Assembly: GCF_030063455.1 (NCBI RefSeq)
Contig: NZ_JASITB010000001.1
Coordinates: forward strand, 62,001 to 126,000
From: Cryobacterium sp. PH31-O1
GTDB lineage: Bacteria; Actinomycetota; Actinomycetes; Actinomycetales; Microbacteriaceae
Length of the DNA stretch: 64,000 nucleotides
Reading direction: 5' to 3'
In this document: positions 43,797 through 52,876 of the stretch, one piece after another
How positions within the stretch are numbered: position 1 is the stretch's first letter
Layout of the letters: each line of letters starts with the position of its first letter
Notes under the pieces: model-generated
What the model was told of the DNA's origin: nothing
The model's input: the letters and a program-made list of their open reading frames with translations, nothing else
Databases searched by the model: none
Program-made: the position numbers and the translations under genes

Positions 43797-46700
43797 ATGC
43801 TGCGCCATGGAACCGGCGGTCCAACAGGCGCTAAGAGATATCCCGTGGGGCTAGCCGACGAAGACGACTGGAAGGGGTACGTGCGTGACGGCTACGACAC
43901 CGTCTACGGGACGTCCACCGTGCGTGGCTCCGCCACGTGGTCCTTCGTCACGAACACGCCCGCGCCGACGCCTCCGCAGGCCACGGCCGCACCGGCCGAT
44001 CAGAGCGTCTCGAGGACGTTGACGCCGACATTCACCGCCGCTCCGGTGACGGACGTGAATGGGCATCCGGTGAAATATCAGGTCCGCATCGCGAGCGGAT
44101 CCGACGGTAAGACCGGCGCCCTGATCAACTCGGGCTGGTTGACGACTCCCACGTGGACGGTCCCCGCCGGGACCCTGCAAGACGGCGGGGCCTACACCTG
44201 GGTGGTGCTTACCGACGATGGTTTCGACCAGCTGGATGCGTCGTGGCGGAACCGTCTCCAGGTGAATCTGCGTATCGGCGACGCCGGTCCGGCACCGACC
44301 GACTCGGCCGGGCCGGTGACGGTGAACCTGGCCAACGGCAACGTGGCCGTGGGGTTCACGTCGCCGACCGTGAGTACGGTGGGCGGTCCGATTGGGATGT
44401 CGTTCAGCTACAACTCGCAGCAGCCCAGCAATGCCGGCCTGACCGGCTCCTATTACGACGTCACTCCGCCCGCCGGGCAGGCTCCGTCGTTCGATTTCAC
44501 CGGGAAGACGCCGGTGCTGGTCCGCACGGATTCGCAGGTGTCGTTCCAATGGGGCGCTGATTCGCCCGGCCCCTCGTTGAAGAGGGATAATTTCATGGCT
44601 CGCTGGTCTGGCTTTGTCACCCCGCCAACGTCGGGTAGTTACACGTTCGGGGTGACCCGCGACAATGGAACCCGCCTGCGCGTCAACAACACCCAGGTGA
44701 TTGACCAGTGGTCCGGGTGGACGTCTGCCGTGTCGTGGGGAACCCCGATCGCGTTGGCTCAGACTCCCGTTGCCTTCTCGATGGACTATTACGATGACGG
44801 CGGACCCGCCAACGTCGAACTGTGGGTGCGCGACGCGGGCGGCGTGGAGTACATCGTCCCGGCCGGGTGGTTCACCAAGGCCGTGCAATCCCTCCCGGTG
44901 GGCTGGTCGGTGTCGACCCCACTCTCTGGCGCTGGCGGTGCCTATGCTTTGGCGCAGGTGACGGAAGCGTCCGTGGTCCTCACCGACGCCAGCGGCGGCG
45001 TGCACACGTATGTCAAAGCATCTACCGGCGGCTACACGCCCCCGGTCGGTGAATACGGTGTTTTGGCGCTCGACGCGACCGGTCAGGTCACCCTCACCTC
45101 CGACGACGGCACCGTCTATTCCTTCAACGCGCCAGGCAAGGTGCAATCGTCCACCACCCCGGCTGACGCGCTGAAACCGGCCAGCCCGGTCTCCACGTAT
45201 CGCCCCGGCACGGGACAGATCGACCGTGTCTCCGACCGGCTCTCCGCGGTAGTCCCGGCGACGACTCCGCCGAGCTTCCTCCGTGAAGTGGTCTTCGCCT
45301 ACGCCGGCGATACCGCCACCAGCGTCGGTCTGACATCGGCAGATTCCGACGGTACGGGCTTGGCGTGTCCGGTACCCACCGGGTATGCGGCCCCGCCTGC
45401 CGGTGCGCTGTGTCGGATCGTCTACCCGGGGCATGTGGCGGGCGCCGCGGACACGACGCAGCTGTATTATGACGTCTCCGGCCTGCTGGTGCGGATCAAA
45501 GATCCCGGTGATGAACTCACCGACTTCGGCTACACCAGCGGTCGCCTCTCCACCATCCGCGACTCCCTCGCCAACGACTGGCTCGCCGCCGACACCACCC
45601 GAGTGCCCACTGGCCCGGTCGTAACAACGATCGGCTACGACGCTCAAGGCCGCGCAGTCACCGTCGCCCTGCCTGCGCCGGACGGCGTCACCGTCAGTGC
45701 CCGCCCGTCCAAGACCTACACCTACGGTGCCGGCGTCAGTTATGTCGACGTTGCCGGAATCGTCGTGCCGACCACCGCACCGTCAAATGGGCACGCGCGG
45801 ACGGTGACCTTCGACAGCGGCTACCGGCAACTGACGGACATGAGCGCGAGCGGTTTGACGGTGTTGGCGGTGTGGAACGAGAAGGACATGCCGCTGTCGG
45901 CGACGGACGCCCAGGGGCGAATGTCCACCACCCTCTACAACGGTCAAGACCGTGCCACCGACAGTTACGGCCCGGCACCGACGAGTTGCTTCGGGCCTGA
46001 CCGGCGCCCCGTGGCTTCGTGCCCGATCGTTCCGGCGCACTCAGCGACCAGTTACGACCAGGGCCTGGTCGGGCTGAACGCCCAGTACTTCCCCAACGCG
46101 TCCCTCACCGCCACCCCCACCGCGTTCGGCCTCGGAATCGGAACAGCGGGCGGCGCGGTGTCCCAGAACTGGGCCGCTGCCGCACCGACGACCGGTATTC
46201 CAGCCGACAACTGGTCGCTGCGCCTGACCGGATTGGTCACCTTCCCCGCCGCGGGAACCTTCACCTTCAAAACCTTCGCCGACGACGGCACCAAAGTATG
46301 GATCGATGATGTCCTCCTCGTCAACGACTGGGTCCCCAGCGCCGAACACTGGTCACCGAACAACCTCGCCGTCACCCGCACGGCCGGGCAACAGTCACGC
46401 ATCCGCGTGGAGTACTTCGACCTGACCGGCGCGGCCAGACTGGAACTGCACTGGGTCCTCCCGGGCGGAACCACCCAGCTGATTCCCGGCAGCGCCCTCA
46501 CCCCCGACTACGGACTGGCCACCGCCACCCTCACCGACGATGCGGCGCCCGTCGGCGTCGCCGGAGTATCCGATACACAGGTCCCCGACCTGGCCACCGC
46601 AGCCGAGTATGCCAACCCGTGGCTGGGTGAAGCGACCGCGACGATCGTCGACCCGGCCGGGCTGAACCTGCGCACCGAAACCACCTTTGAAGCCCTCGGC

Positions 46701-48899
46701 AGCGGTTACCTGCGCCGCACCAGCAAAAGACTGCCCGCCGCAGTCGCCACCGGCGCCACCGCAGCTGTGGCCGGGACCACGTTCGCCTACTACGGTGACG
46801 CAGAAACGTTTGAAGCCGCCAACGGCACCGGCCCCGTTTGCGGCCTTCCGGCCAATACGTCGCAGTCCGGGTTCCTCCGCACGGATACCGGGCCCACCCC
46901 GGCCGTGGGCTCCGCGATTGTCACGACGTATGCCTACGACCTCCTCGGGCGTGCCGTGGGTACGAAACGCTCGGGGGATTCGGCGTGGACGTGCACGACG
47001 TTCGACGCGCGCGGCCGCACCAATCAAGTCACCTACCCCGCCTACGGCACCGCTGCGGCACGCACATCAACCTTCTCCTACACGAGCAACGGAACCCCCG
47101 GTGGTGACCCGCTGACCAGCTGGGACCAAGACGACGGCGTTACCGGCTCACCCACCAACGGACGCGTCACCACCACAACCGACCTCCTCGGCCGCACCGT
47201 CACCTACACAGACGTCTGGGGCACCATCGCCACCACCACTTACGAAAACCTCACCGGCCGGGTCCTGTCCATCTCCACCATCACCCCCGGCGCTGCCGCC
47301 AAGGCACAACAATTCAGTTACACCCTCGACGGACAACTCGACATCGTCAAAGACGCCACCAAACCCATCGCCGACCTCAACTATGTCAACGGGATGCTCG
47401 ACTCCGTGCTGTATCCGACCGGGACCGGCAACAGCGGAAACGGCAGCTCCCTCTCCGGGATCGTCCGCGACCAGGCCGGACGAACGACGGGCATCACCTT
47501 GGCGTTCCCCGTCGCAGCGTCGATCGTCGACCAGGTCGTGCGCGCACAATCCGGTCGGATCCTCACCGACACGCTCACGCGTGGCAGTACCGTCGCTTCC
47601 TCGTCCTACAGCTACGACGCGGGCGGACGCCTCGTCACCGCCGTCATCCCCCGCCACACCCTGAGCTACGCCTACGTCGGCACCGGCGGATGCAGCACCA
47701 GCACCGCCGCCGGACGAAACGGCAACCGCACCGCAGCATCCGACGTGAAAGACGCCGGCACCCCGGCCACCGTCGCCTACTGCTACGACGCGGCCGACCG
47801 GCTCATCAGCACAACAACGGCCAACGCCCAGGCCGGGTCAAATCCAGTCGTCGCCAACAACCTCACCGCCAACACCCTCAAATACGACAGCCACGGCAAC
47901 ACCGTCACCCTCGCCGACCAGACACTCAGCTACGACGTCGCCGACCAGCACCTCGCGACAACGCTGACCGACAACACGACCATCAGTTACCTGCGCGACG
48001 TCACCGGCCGCATCGCCCAACGCACCAGCACCCCACCCGGCGGCCCCGCCAGCACCATCCGCTACACCTACACGAATGAATCCGACAGCCCCTACGGCGT
48101 CCTCGACAGCGCCAGCGTGCACATCCAACGCACCATCGCCCTACCCGGCGGCACCAGCGTCCAAGTGAACGCAGCCGGCTCACAAACCTGGTTCTACCCC
48201 AACCTGCACGGCGACAACATCATGACCGGCAACGGCACCGGAACCCTCAACAGCTACGACCCCTTCGGCCAACCCATCGACCCCGCCACCGGAAACATCG
48301 GCACCCTCACCGCCGACGACACCACCCCCGACAACCTCCCCGGCACAGTCGACTACGGCTGGCTCGGCCAACACGACCGACTCTACGAACACCAAGGAAC
48401 CATCGCCACCACCGAAATGGGCGCCCGCCAATACATCGCAGCACTCGGACACTTCCTCGAAACCGACCCCGTCGAAGGCGGCGTCGACAACGACTATGTA
48501 TACCCCACCGACCCAATCAACCAATTCGACCTCGACGGCAACATGGCCGCCGTACTACTTGGAATGCTGGCGTTCGGTGCAGCCGACGCCTGGAATCCCG
48601 TCGGTTGGGTCGTGCTCGCCGCCGTGGTCGTTGTCGGTGCCGTATACCTCGGATCGCTTGTCTACGAGAAATCACGACATGCAAGAGTCCATAAGTCGGT
48701 TGCCGTCCCTCAACGCGGCAAGACCGTCCAATTTGCACATAAAAAGAGGGCTCAAGCGAAGAACGCCGACAGAATTGGACACGGGAACGACAAGGCAGGA
48801 AAGCCACCTGAAAACCACGAAAATGCGCGCGGGCATTCGGGCGCGCAGAGAATCCCCGCAAACCCCAACAAACGCCACTCGAAACCGAAACTTAGGTAG
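43797..48899 (+). CDS. Rhs-repeat polymorphic toxin with PA14 domains, N-terminus missing
   Basis: A 1700-aa protein. Order of parts: beta-sandwich-like start (residues 15-170), a first PA14-like domain (about 215-360), RHS/YD-type repeats, a second PA14-like domain (about 755-905: [29 protein letters not shown]), then the RHS shell to the conserved [10 protein letters not shown] at about 1572-1581. The tip has a hydrophobic stretch (1585-1622) and a very basic tail of about 78 residues, the probable toxin; I cannot name it. There is no signal peptide or other export domain, and the frame opens one codon after the tnpA stop, so the 5' part was probably lost when the cargo was captured. It may be silent, or exported by an unknown route. 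Confidence 0.85.
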   Translation: MLRHGTGGPTGAKRYPVGLADEDDWKGYVRDGYDTVYGTSTVRGSATWSFVTNTPAPTPPQATAAPADQSVSRTLTPTFTAAPVTDVNGHPVKYQVRIASGSDGKTGALINSGWLTTPTWTVPAGTLQDGGAYTWVVLTDDGFDQLDASWRNRLQVNLRIGDAGPAPTDSAGPVTVNLANGNVAVGFTSPTVSTVGGPIGMSFSYNSQQPSNAGLTGSYYDVTPPAGQAPSFDFTGKTPVLVRTDSQVSFQWGADSPGPSLKRDNFMARWSGFVTPPTSGSYTFGVTRDNGTRLRVNNTQVIDQWSGWTSAVSWGTPIALAQTPVAFSMDYYDDGGPANVELWVRDAGGVEYIVPAGWFTKAVQSLPVGWSVSTPLSGAGGAYALAQVTEASVVLTDASGGVHTYVKASTGGYTPPVGEYGVLALDATGQVTLTSDDGTVYSFNAPGKVQSSTTPADALKPASPVSTYRPGTGQIDRVSDRLSAVVPATTPPSFLREVVFAYAGDTATSVGLTSADSDGTGLACPVPTGYAAPPAGALCRIVYPGHVAGAADTTQLYYDVSGLLVRIKDPGDELTDFGYTSGRLSTIRDSLANDWLAADTTRVPTGPVVTTIGYDAQGRAVTVALPAPDGVTVSARPSKTYTYGAGVSYVDVAGIVVPTTAPSNGHARTVTFDSGYRQLTDMSASGLTVLAVWNEKDMPLSATDAQGRMSTTLYNGQDRATDSYGPAPTSCFGPDRRPVASCPIVPAHSATSYDQGLVGLNAQYFPNASLTATPTAFGLGIGTAGGAVSQNWAAAAPTTGIPADNWSLRLTGLVTFPAAGTFTFKTFADDGTKVWIDDVLLVNDWVPSAEHWSPNNLAVTRTAGQQSRIRVEYFDLTGAARLELHWVLPGGTTQLIPGSALTPDYGLATATLTDDAAPVGVAGVSDTQVPDLATAAEYANPWLGEATATIVDPAGLNLRTETTFEALGSGYLRRTSKRLPAAVATGATAAVAGTTFAYYGDAETFEAANGTGPVCGLPANTSQSGFLRTDTGPTPAVGSAIVTTYAYDLLGRAVGTKRSGDSAWTCTTFDARGRTNQVTYPAYGTAAARTSTFSYTSNGTPGGDPLTSWDQDDGVTGSPTNGRVTTTTDLLGRTVTYTDVWGTIATTTYENLTGRVLSISTITPGAAAKAQQFSYTLDGQLDIVKDATKPIADLNYVNGMLDSVLYPTGTGNSGNGSSLSGIVRDQAGRTTGITLAFPVAASIVDQVVRAQSGRILTDTLTRGSTVASSSYSYDAGGRLVTAVIPRHTLSYAYVGTGGCSTSTAAGRNGNRTAASDVKDAGTPATVAYCYDAADRLISTTTANAQAGSNPVVANNLTANTLKYDSHGNTVTLADQTLSYDVADQHLATTLTDNTTISYLRDVTGRIAQRTSTPPGGPASTIRYTYTNESDSPYGVLDSASVHIQRTIALPGGTSVQVNAAGSQTWFYPNLHGDNIMTGNGTGTLNSYDPFGQPIDPATGNIGTLTADDTTPDNLPGTVDYGWLGQHDRLYEHQGTIATTEMGARQYIAALGHFLETDPVEGGVDNDYVYPTDPINQFDLDGNMAAVLLGMLAFGAADAWNPVGWVVLAAVVVVGAVYLGSLVYEKSRHARVHKSVAVPQRGKTVQFAHKKRAQAKNADRIGHGNDKAGKPPENHENARGHSGAQRIPANPNKRHSKPKLR
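47481..48533 (+). repeat. duplicated Rhs core segment, copy 1
   Basis: About 1050 bases of the Rhs gene recur at 49831-50883 (offset exactly 2350, no indels noticed) with few substitutions. The copies diverge abruptly just after the FDL(D/T)G codons that mark the start of the toxin tip. Confidence 0.92.
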
Positions 48900-48904
48900 G
48901 CACC

Positions 48905-49720
48905 GTGAGCACTGAGAGAGTTAATGACCTGATCGCTAAAGGTTGCGACCTTGCGGAGGCCGGTCGGCACTCGGAGGCGATTAAACTCTTCCAATCGGCA
49001 ATCGAACGAGGCGAAGCCTGGGTTGGGCTTGATCTCGGCAATAGTTACCTCGCACTTGGCGATGAGAGTGCGGCGCGAGGGGCGTTCGAGCAGGCCTGGA
49101 CGGCCGGAGATGAAGATGCCGGCTTCAACCTGGCGCAACTTCTCGAGTCCGAAGGCGAAGTCCTGCGCGCGCGGGAGATCTTAGCTGCCCTGGTCGAACA
49201 AAACTATGCGAAGGCCCAAGTGCAGGTGGCGATGTACCTTCGAGCCGACGGTCGAATTTCCGAAGCTGAGGGCCTGTTGTCCCAAGCAATGTCAGACCCT
49301 GGCCCGATCGGTGACCTCGCCTCGGGGATCTTGGGCGATATGCGCTGGCCTGGTCCGAACAGCGATGAAGAACTCCTACGAAGAGGGGCAACCGCTTACC
49401 CGTCGGCACGAGCGGATCTGGCGTTACTCCAGATCGAGACCGGGCGAATCGATGAGGGCGAAGAGACTCTTCGGGCGGGCGTCGCCGCGGACGAAGTCGA
49501 CAGCGTAATTGTCCTTGGAAATCACCTTTCTCGCATCGGCAATACAGAGACCGCAGAGGAGCTGTTCCGCCGTGGCTTCGCGCTGGGCGACGCGCACGCA
49601 GCCTTGAACCTCGGTGTATTGCGATGGGAATCTGGTAAGCGCAAGTCGGCGCGGAAATGGATTCGTCGGGCGGCAGCCTTAGGCGATCAGCGAGCTCAGA
49701 ACTGGCTTGAGAACCATTAG
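48905..49720 (+). CDS. TPR/Sel1-like repeat protein, candidate immunity to Rhs tip 1
   Basis: A 271-aa soluble protein made of helical repeats of about 35 residues (AGRHSEAIKLFQSAIERGEA, LGDESAARGAFEQAWTAGDE, GNTETAEELFRRGFALGDAH). It starts at GTG 48905, five bases after the Rhs stop, in the place where immunity genes stand. TPR/Sel1-type immunity proteins are known for polymorphic toxins. It might instead be a general adaptor. No signal peptide or membrane segment. Confidence 0.8.
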   Translation: MSTERVNDLIAKGCDLAEAGRHSEAIKLFQSAIERGEAWVGLDLGNSYLALGDESAARGAFEQAWTAGDEDAGFNLAQLLESEGEVLRAREILAALVEQNYAKAQVQVAMYLRADGRISEAEGLLSQAMSDPGPIGDLASGILGDMRWPGPNSDEELLRRGATAYPSARADLALLQIETGRIDEGEETLRAGVAADEVDSVIVLGNHLSRIGNTETAEELFRRGFALGDAHAALNLGVLRWESGKRKSARKWIRRAAALGDQRAQNWLENH

Positions 49721-49830
49721 TCAGGGCGTCTTCAACGGGCGCATCCTCCGGGTCTGGTGAAGATCGTGGCGATTCCCGGGAATCACCGACAAGTTCGAGA
49801 CGAACATGACCGCGCTCGCGACCTCGATGT

Positions 49831-50883
49831 CGCACGACGGGAATCACCTGGGCGTTCCCCGCCGCCGCGTCGATCATCGATCAGGTCGTACGCGCACAAT
49901 CCGGTCGGATCCTCACCGACACGCTCACGCGTGGCAGTACCGTCGCTTCCTCGTCCTACAGCGACGACGCGGGCGGACGCCTCGTCACCGCCGTCATCCC
50001 CCGCCACACCCTGAGCTACGCCTACGTCGGCACCGGCGGATGCAGCACCAGCACCGCCGCCGGACGAAACGGCAACCGCACCGGAACATCCGACGTGAAA
50101 GACGCCGGCACCCCAGCCACCGTCGCCTACTGCTACGACGCGGCCGACCGACTCATCAGCACAACAACAGCTAACGCCCAGGCCGGGTCAAATCCAGTCG
50201 TCGCCAACAACCTCACCGCCAACACCCTCAAATACGACAGCCACGGCAACACCGTCACCCTCGCCGACCAGACACTCAGCTACGACGTCGCCGACCAGCA
50301 CCTCGCGACAACGCTGACCGACAACACGACCATCAGTTACCTGCGCGACGTCACCGGCCGCATCGCACAACGCACCAGCACCCCACCCGGCGGCCCCGCC
50401 AGCACCATCCGCTACACCTACACCAACGAATCCGACAGCCCGTACGGCGTCCTCGACAGCGCCGGCGTGCACATCCAACGCACCATCGCCCTACCCGGCG
50501 GCGCCAGCGTCCAAGTGAACGCAGCCGGCTCACAAGCCTGGTTCTACCCCAACCTGCACGGCGACAACATCATGACCGGCAACGGCACCGGAACCCTCAA
50601 CAGCTACGACCCCTTCGGCCAACCCATCGACCCCGTCACCGGAAACATCGGTACCCTCACCGCCGACGACACTACCCCCGATAACCTCCCCGGATCCGCC
50701 GACTACGGCTGGCTCGGCCAACACGACCGACTCTACGAGCACCAAGGCTCCATCGCCACCACCGAAATGGGCGCCAGACAATACATCGCAGCCCTCGGAC
50801 GCTTCCTCGAAGTCGACCCCGTCGAAGGCGGCGTCGAGAACGATTACGTCTACCCGAACGACCCCATCAACCAATTCGACCTC
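49831..50883 (+). repeat. duplicated Rhs core segment, copy 2
   Basis: Second copy of the 1050-base Rhs segment, in the same orientation and in frame throughout. One visible change turns SYSYDAGG into SYSDDAGG. The 110 bases between the TPR gene and this copy show no gene. Confidence 0.92.
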
Positions 50884-51318
50884 ACCGGTGAGGCGAGAAT
50901 CGCCTGGGGCGATGCCTTAGACAATGCGGCGGGGATTCTGGGAATGGCTGCGCTATTTGGTTGTGCCATCTGCGCAGGCTTGTCGGCAGGGATCTCCCTC
51001 GGGCGAGGCATATACAAACTAGCCAATGGACAAAACGGATGGGGTGACATCGCAAGCGCCGCAACTTTCGGAGCAGGCAAGGCCCTCACCTACGGGGCCA
51101 AAATTGCCAAGATCGTAATACTCAAGAGATATCCGACTTGGGTTCGCGGCAACAAGCTCCAGAACGCCCCAATTCGGCGACAAATCAAGCAGAGTTTCGG
51201 GCGCTTCAATCGAAGTGTTGTGCGTCCGTTTCATGTGGCGGAAAGGGAGTACGGGGCAGTGGAATCGACTCGGTATGTGCACGGTCTCGCCAAGCGCTTG
51301 GGCAGGGGTATGAACTAG
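49834..51318 (+). pseudogene. displaced Rhs C-terminal cassette with toxin tip 2 (no proper start)
   Basis: The Rhs frame is open from 49810 but has no ATG or ribosome site; the first possible start is GTG 50095, in mid-repeat. It repeats the Rhs shell through [10 protein letters not shown], then carries a different tip of about 145 residues: a hydrophobic segment ([20 protein letters not shown]), then a basic end ([20 protein letters not shown] to [11 protein letters not shown]) that I cannot assign. This is the layout of orphan rhs-CT modules, which act as silent spare tips that can replace the active tip by recombination through the shared core. It is coupled to the next gene (TAGTG). Confidence 0.85.
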
Positions 51319-51842
51319 TGAAGGACTTCCTGAGACGAGCGCGCCATCGAGGGTTGCCTCTTGCGTGGTTTGCAGCTCTGGCAATTTTCGTCGGTTTGCT
51401 TTTACTGCAGGACTGGTTCTGGGCGACTTGTGTATTCGTCACTGCAGCTATCGGAACATGGGCGCAGCTAAGACGTCCTTCGCGACTGGATGAACCCGTG
51501 TCTTGGGAGGAGTCGATTACGCGTTCGTTGGTACGTATTCCGGCACGAGGAAGTATTTCTTCGGGCCACCCGCTTCTTGGAGTCGTGACAACAGGCGATT
51601 TCGCCGGTCGCTACATGTGGGTGATGCCACACGAGGAAACTTGGTATTTTCTCCTCTCCTGGCGGACTCCCTGGCGTTGGTTCCGTCGCCCGGACGCGGG
51701 CGGGTCTCAGCTGGCGGACGCTGAGTTCGCCGAATGCGTGAATGAGTGGTCGGTGCGTTTTCTTCGGCAGGATTCATACTCGGACGAGGTCTGGCGGCGA
51801 AACTTTTGGTCTCTCCTCAACTCACCGATTGGCACTACCTGA
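51318..51842 (+). CDS. small membrane protein, candidate immunity to Rhs tip 2
   Basis: A 174-aa protein with GTG start overlapping the stop of the cassette by one base. Residues about 14-50 form two hydrophobic segments (LPLAWFAALAIFVGLLLLQD and WATCVFVTAAIGTWAQL), followed by a soluble domain rich in Trp and Arg. Position and coupling suggest the cognate immunity protein; membrane location would fit a toxin acting at the membrane. I recognise no family. Confidence 0.65.
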   Translation: MKDFLRRARHRGLPLAWFAALAIFVGLLLLQDWFWATCVFVTAAIGTWAQLRRPSRLDEPVSWEESITRSLVRIPARGSISSGHPLLGVVTTGDFAGRYMWVMPHEETWYFLLSWRTPWRWFRRPDAGGSQLADAEFAECVNEWSVRFLRQDSYSDEVWRRNFWSLLNSPIGTT

Positions 51843-51987
51843 TCGGGGTTCGAAAGCTGATCAACCGATGGCAGTCAACGTCATCCGCAGGTAAGAACCC
51901 CCCGCGGCAGCTCACATCGGGTCCGGGATCCCACACGAATCGACTGTTCGTTCACGGGTCAAATCAACCGTGGAGGCCTCGATAGCA

Positions 51988-52425
51988 ATGGTAGCTGCGC
52001 AGTCGCGCCTCGGCGCGCTCCGCCAGAATCTTCTCCCGGCCATGGCGAACTCGGTGCGTGAGATTGGTTTCAGGGAGAGCTCAAGTGGTGGGACGTGGAC
52101 GTTGGAAGGGACCAAATCCGGGGTCTTCTGTGAGATTGAATACATCGGATTCTGGCTTGTGTCACTCACCCCCGGCGACGTTACTGTCGAAGTGTTGGAA
52201 GGTGATCCCAAACTTCGCGACTTTTTTGAGTCGTTTGATGTCCGGCCGGTGCTGCTTGTCATCTCTCGAATTGGCCGACATGAGACCGGCTGGTGGCTTC
52301 GTTTCGGGAGGGGTCAAGAGTTTGGCGAACGGACGGATATCGACCGATTTATCGAGAAACGATCCACATATCACGAAGACGTATACGAAATCCGTGCAGG
52401 CGCAACGTTGCCGTCAGTCGAGTGA
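51988..52425 (+). CDS. orphan small protein, possible immunity protein
   Basis: A 145-aa soluble protein with no recognised family. It begins at ATG 51988 (GGAGG eleven bases upstream; an in-frame GTG at 51970 is possible). Motifs such as GGTWTLEGTKSGVFCEIEYI and ETGWWLRFGRGQEFGERTDI give it an alpha/beta look. It stands behind the second candidate immunity gene within the transposon, as orphan immunity genes often do. The 51843-51987 gap holds nothing clear. Confidence 0.6.
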   Translation: MVAAQSRLGALRQNLLPAMANSVREIGFRESSSGGTWTLEGTKSGVFCEIEYIGFWLVSLTPGDVTVEVLEGDPKLRDFFESFDVRPVLLVISRIGRHETGWWLRFGRGQEFGERTDIDRFIEKRSTYHEDVYEIRAGATLPSVE

Positions 52426-52504
52426 TGGCAGGCGTCATCAAGACCTGCGACAGCCAAGTTACTCTTGGTCATATGTCGAATCGGCCGTGGAGCCGAGGGG
52501 CCGT

Positions 52505-52610
52505 GGGGTCTGAGTAGTAATGGAACTCCGCCCGCTGCACGGTCCGAACAGCCAAGGCGGAACGACCGACCCCTTAGCGGACGTTTTCGTTCCATTACTA
52601 CTCAGACCCC
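52505..52610. mobile_element. 106-bp miniature element with Tn3-like ends (TIME-like)
   Basis: The first 22 bases, starting GGGGTCTGAGTAGTAATG, are repeated perfectly and inverted at 52589-52610. The right end extends to a full 38-bp Tn3-type repeat (52573-52610; GGAACGAAAACG core, ending GCTAAG on the minus strand). The outer sequence differs from that of the surrounding transposon, so it derives from another Tn3-family element. Flanks are GCCGT and AAGAC, so no target duplication is seen. It may be a Tn3-derived miniature element or a nested leftover end. Confidence 0.6.
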
Positions 52611-52657
52611 AAGACTCTTAGCGTGTTATTGCGTTTCGTGAGGTGGCCCCTGGACGC

Positions 52658-52729
52658 CACCAGAGCTCGCTCAGATCGGACCCGGTCCGACGTTAGCGTG
52701 ACTTTTCGTACCGATGTTCCTCGTGCCCC
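52658..52729 (-). repeat. right terminal inverted repeat of the Tn3-family transposon
   Basis: Reverse complement of the left end: 39 bases at 52691-52729 with two mismatches and continuing similarity to 52658, six mismatches over 72 bases. Confidence 0.9.
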
Positions 52730-52734
52730 GTATC
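52730..52734. repeat. 5-bp target site duplication, right copy (GTATC)
   Basis: GTATC follows the right terminal repeat directly and equals 40618-40622. Confidence 0.9.
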
Positions 52735-52872
52735 GGGCGTTGAGCGACTCGATCGCTTTGGTGGAGCAGATTACTTGGCGGATCTCGGGGTCGTAGGACC
52801 GGAATGGGGTGAACTCTTCCCATGCCGATTCCCGCAACCGGATGATCGCACCATATTTATGACTGGCTGGGT
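52730..52872 (-). pseudogene. IS256-family transposase, central fragment
   Basis: The minus-strand frame reads KYGAIIRLRESAWEEFTPF, YDPEIRQVICSTKAIESLNA, then RY at the target site. It joins in frame to RYRRAVRARE at 40622 once the transposon and one GTATC are removed. Nothing of the N-terminal half is left; the fragment abuts the end of the multicopper oxidase gene. Confidence 0.85.
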
Positions 52873-52876
52873 AGTA

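Larger units (their letters stand above)
40623..52729 (+). mobile_element. complete Tn3-family transposon carrying an Rhs toxin locus (12.1 kb)
   Basis: The element is bounded by 39-bp inverted repeats starting GGGGCACGAGGAACAT and ending CACGCTAACG, flanked by GTATC duplications. It lies inside an IS256-family transposase gene. It carries a Tn3-family transposase and, on the same strand, an Rhs protein, candidate immunity genes and a displaced Rhs C-terminal cassette. I found no resolvase/integrase gene and no obvious resolution site, so cointegrates would have to be resolved by host recombination or a helper. All genes point away from the left repeat. Confidence 0.9.

Noticed and set aside
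43851-45647. 598-codon open frame on the minus strand inside the Rhs gene
   Set aside because: Arg/Gly/His-rich composition typical of the antisense of GC-rich repeat sequence; no ribosome site or domain. The plus strand is clearly the Rhs protein.
47481-50883. Repeats in the Rhs region considered as a CRISPR array or tandem repeat
   Set aside because: The repeat is one long duplicated coding block plus degenerate YD repeats; there are no short regularly spaced repeats and no cas genes.
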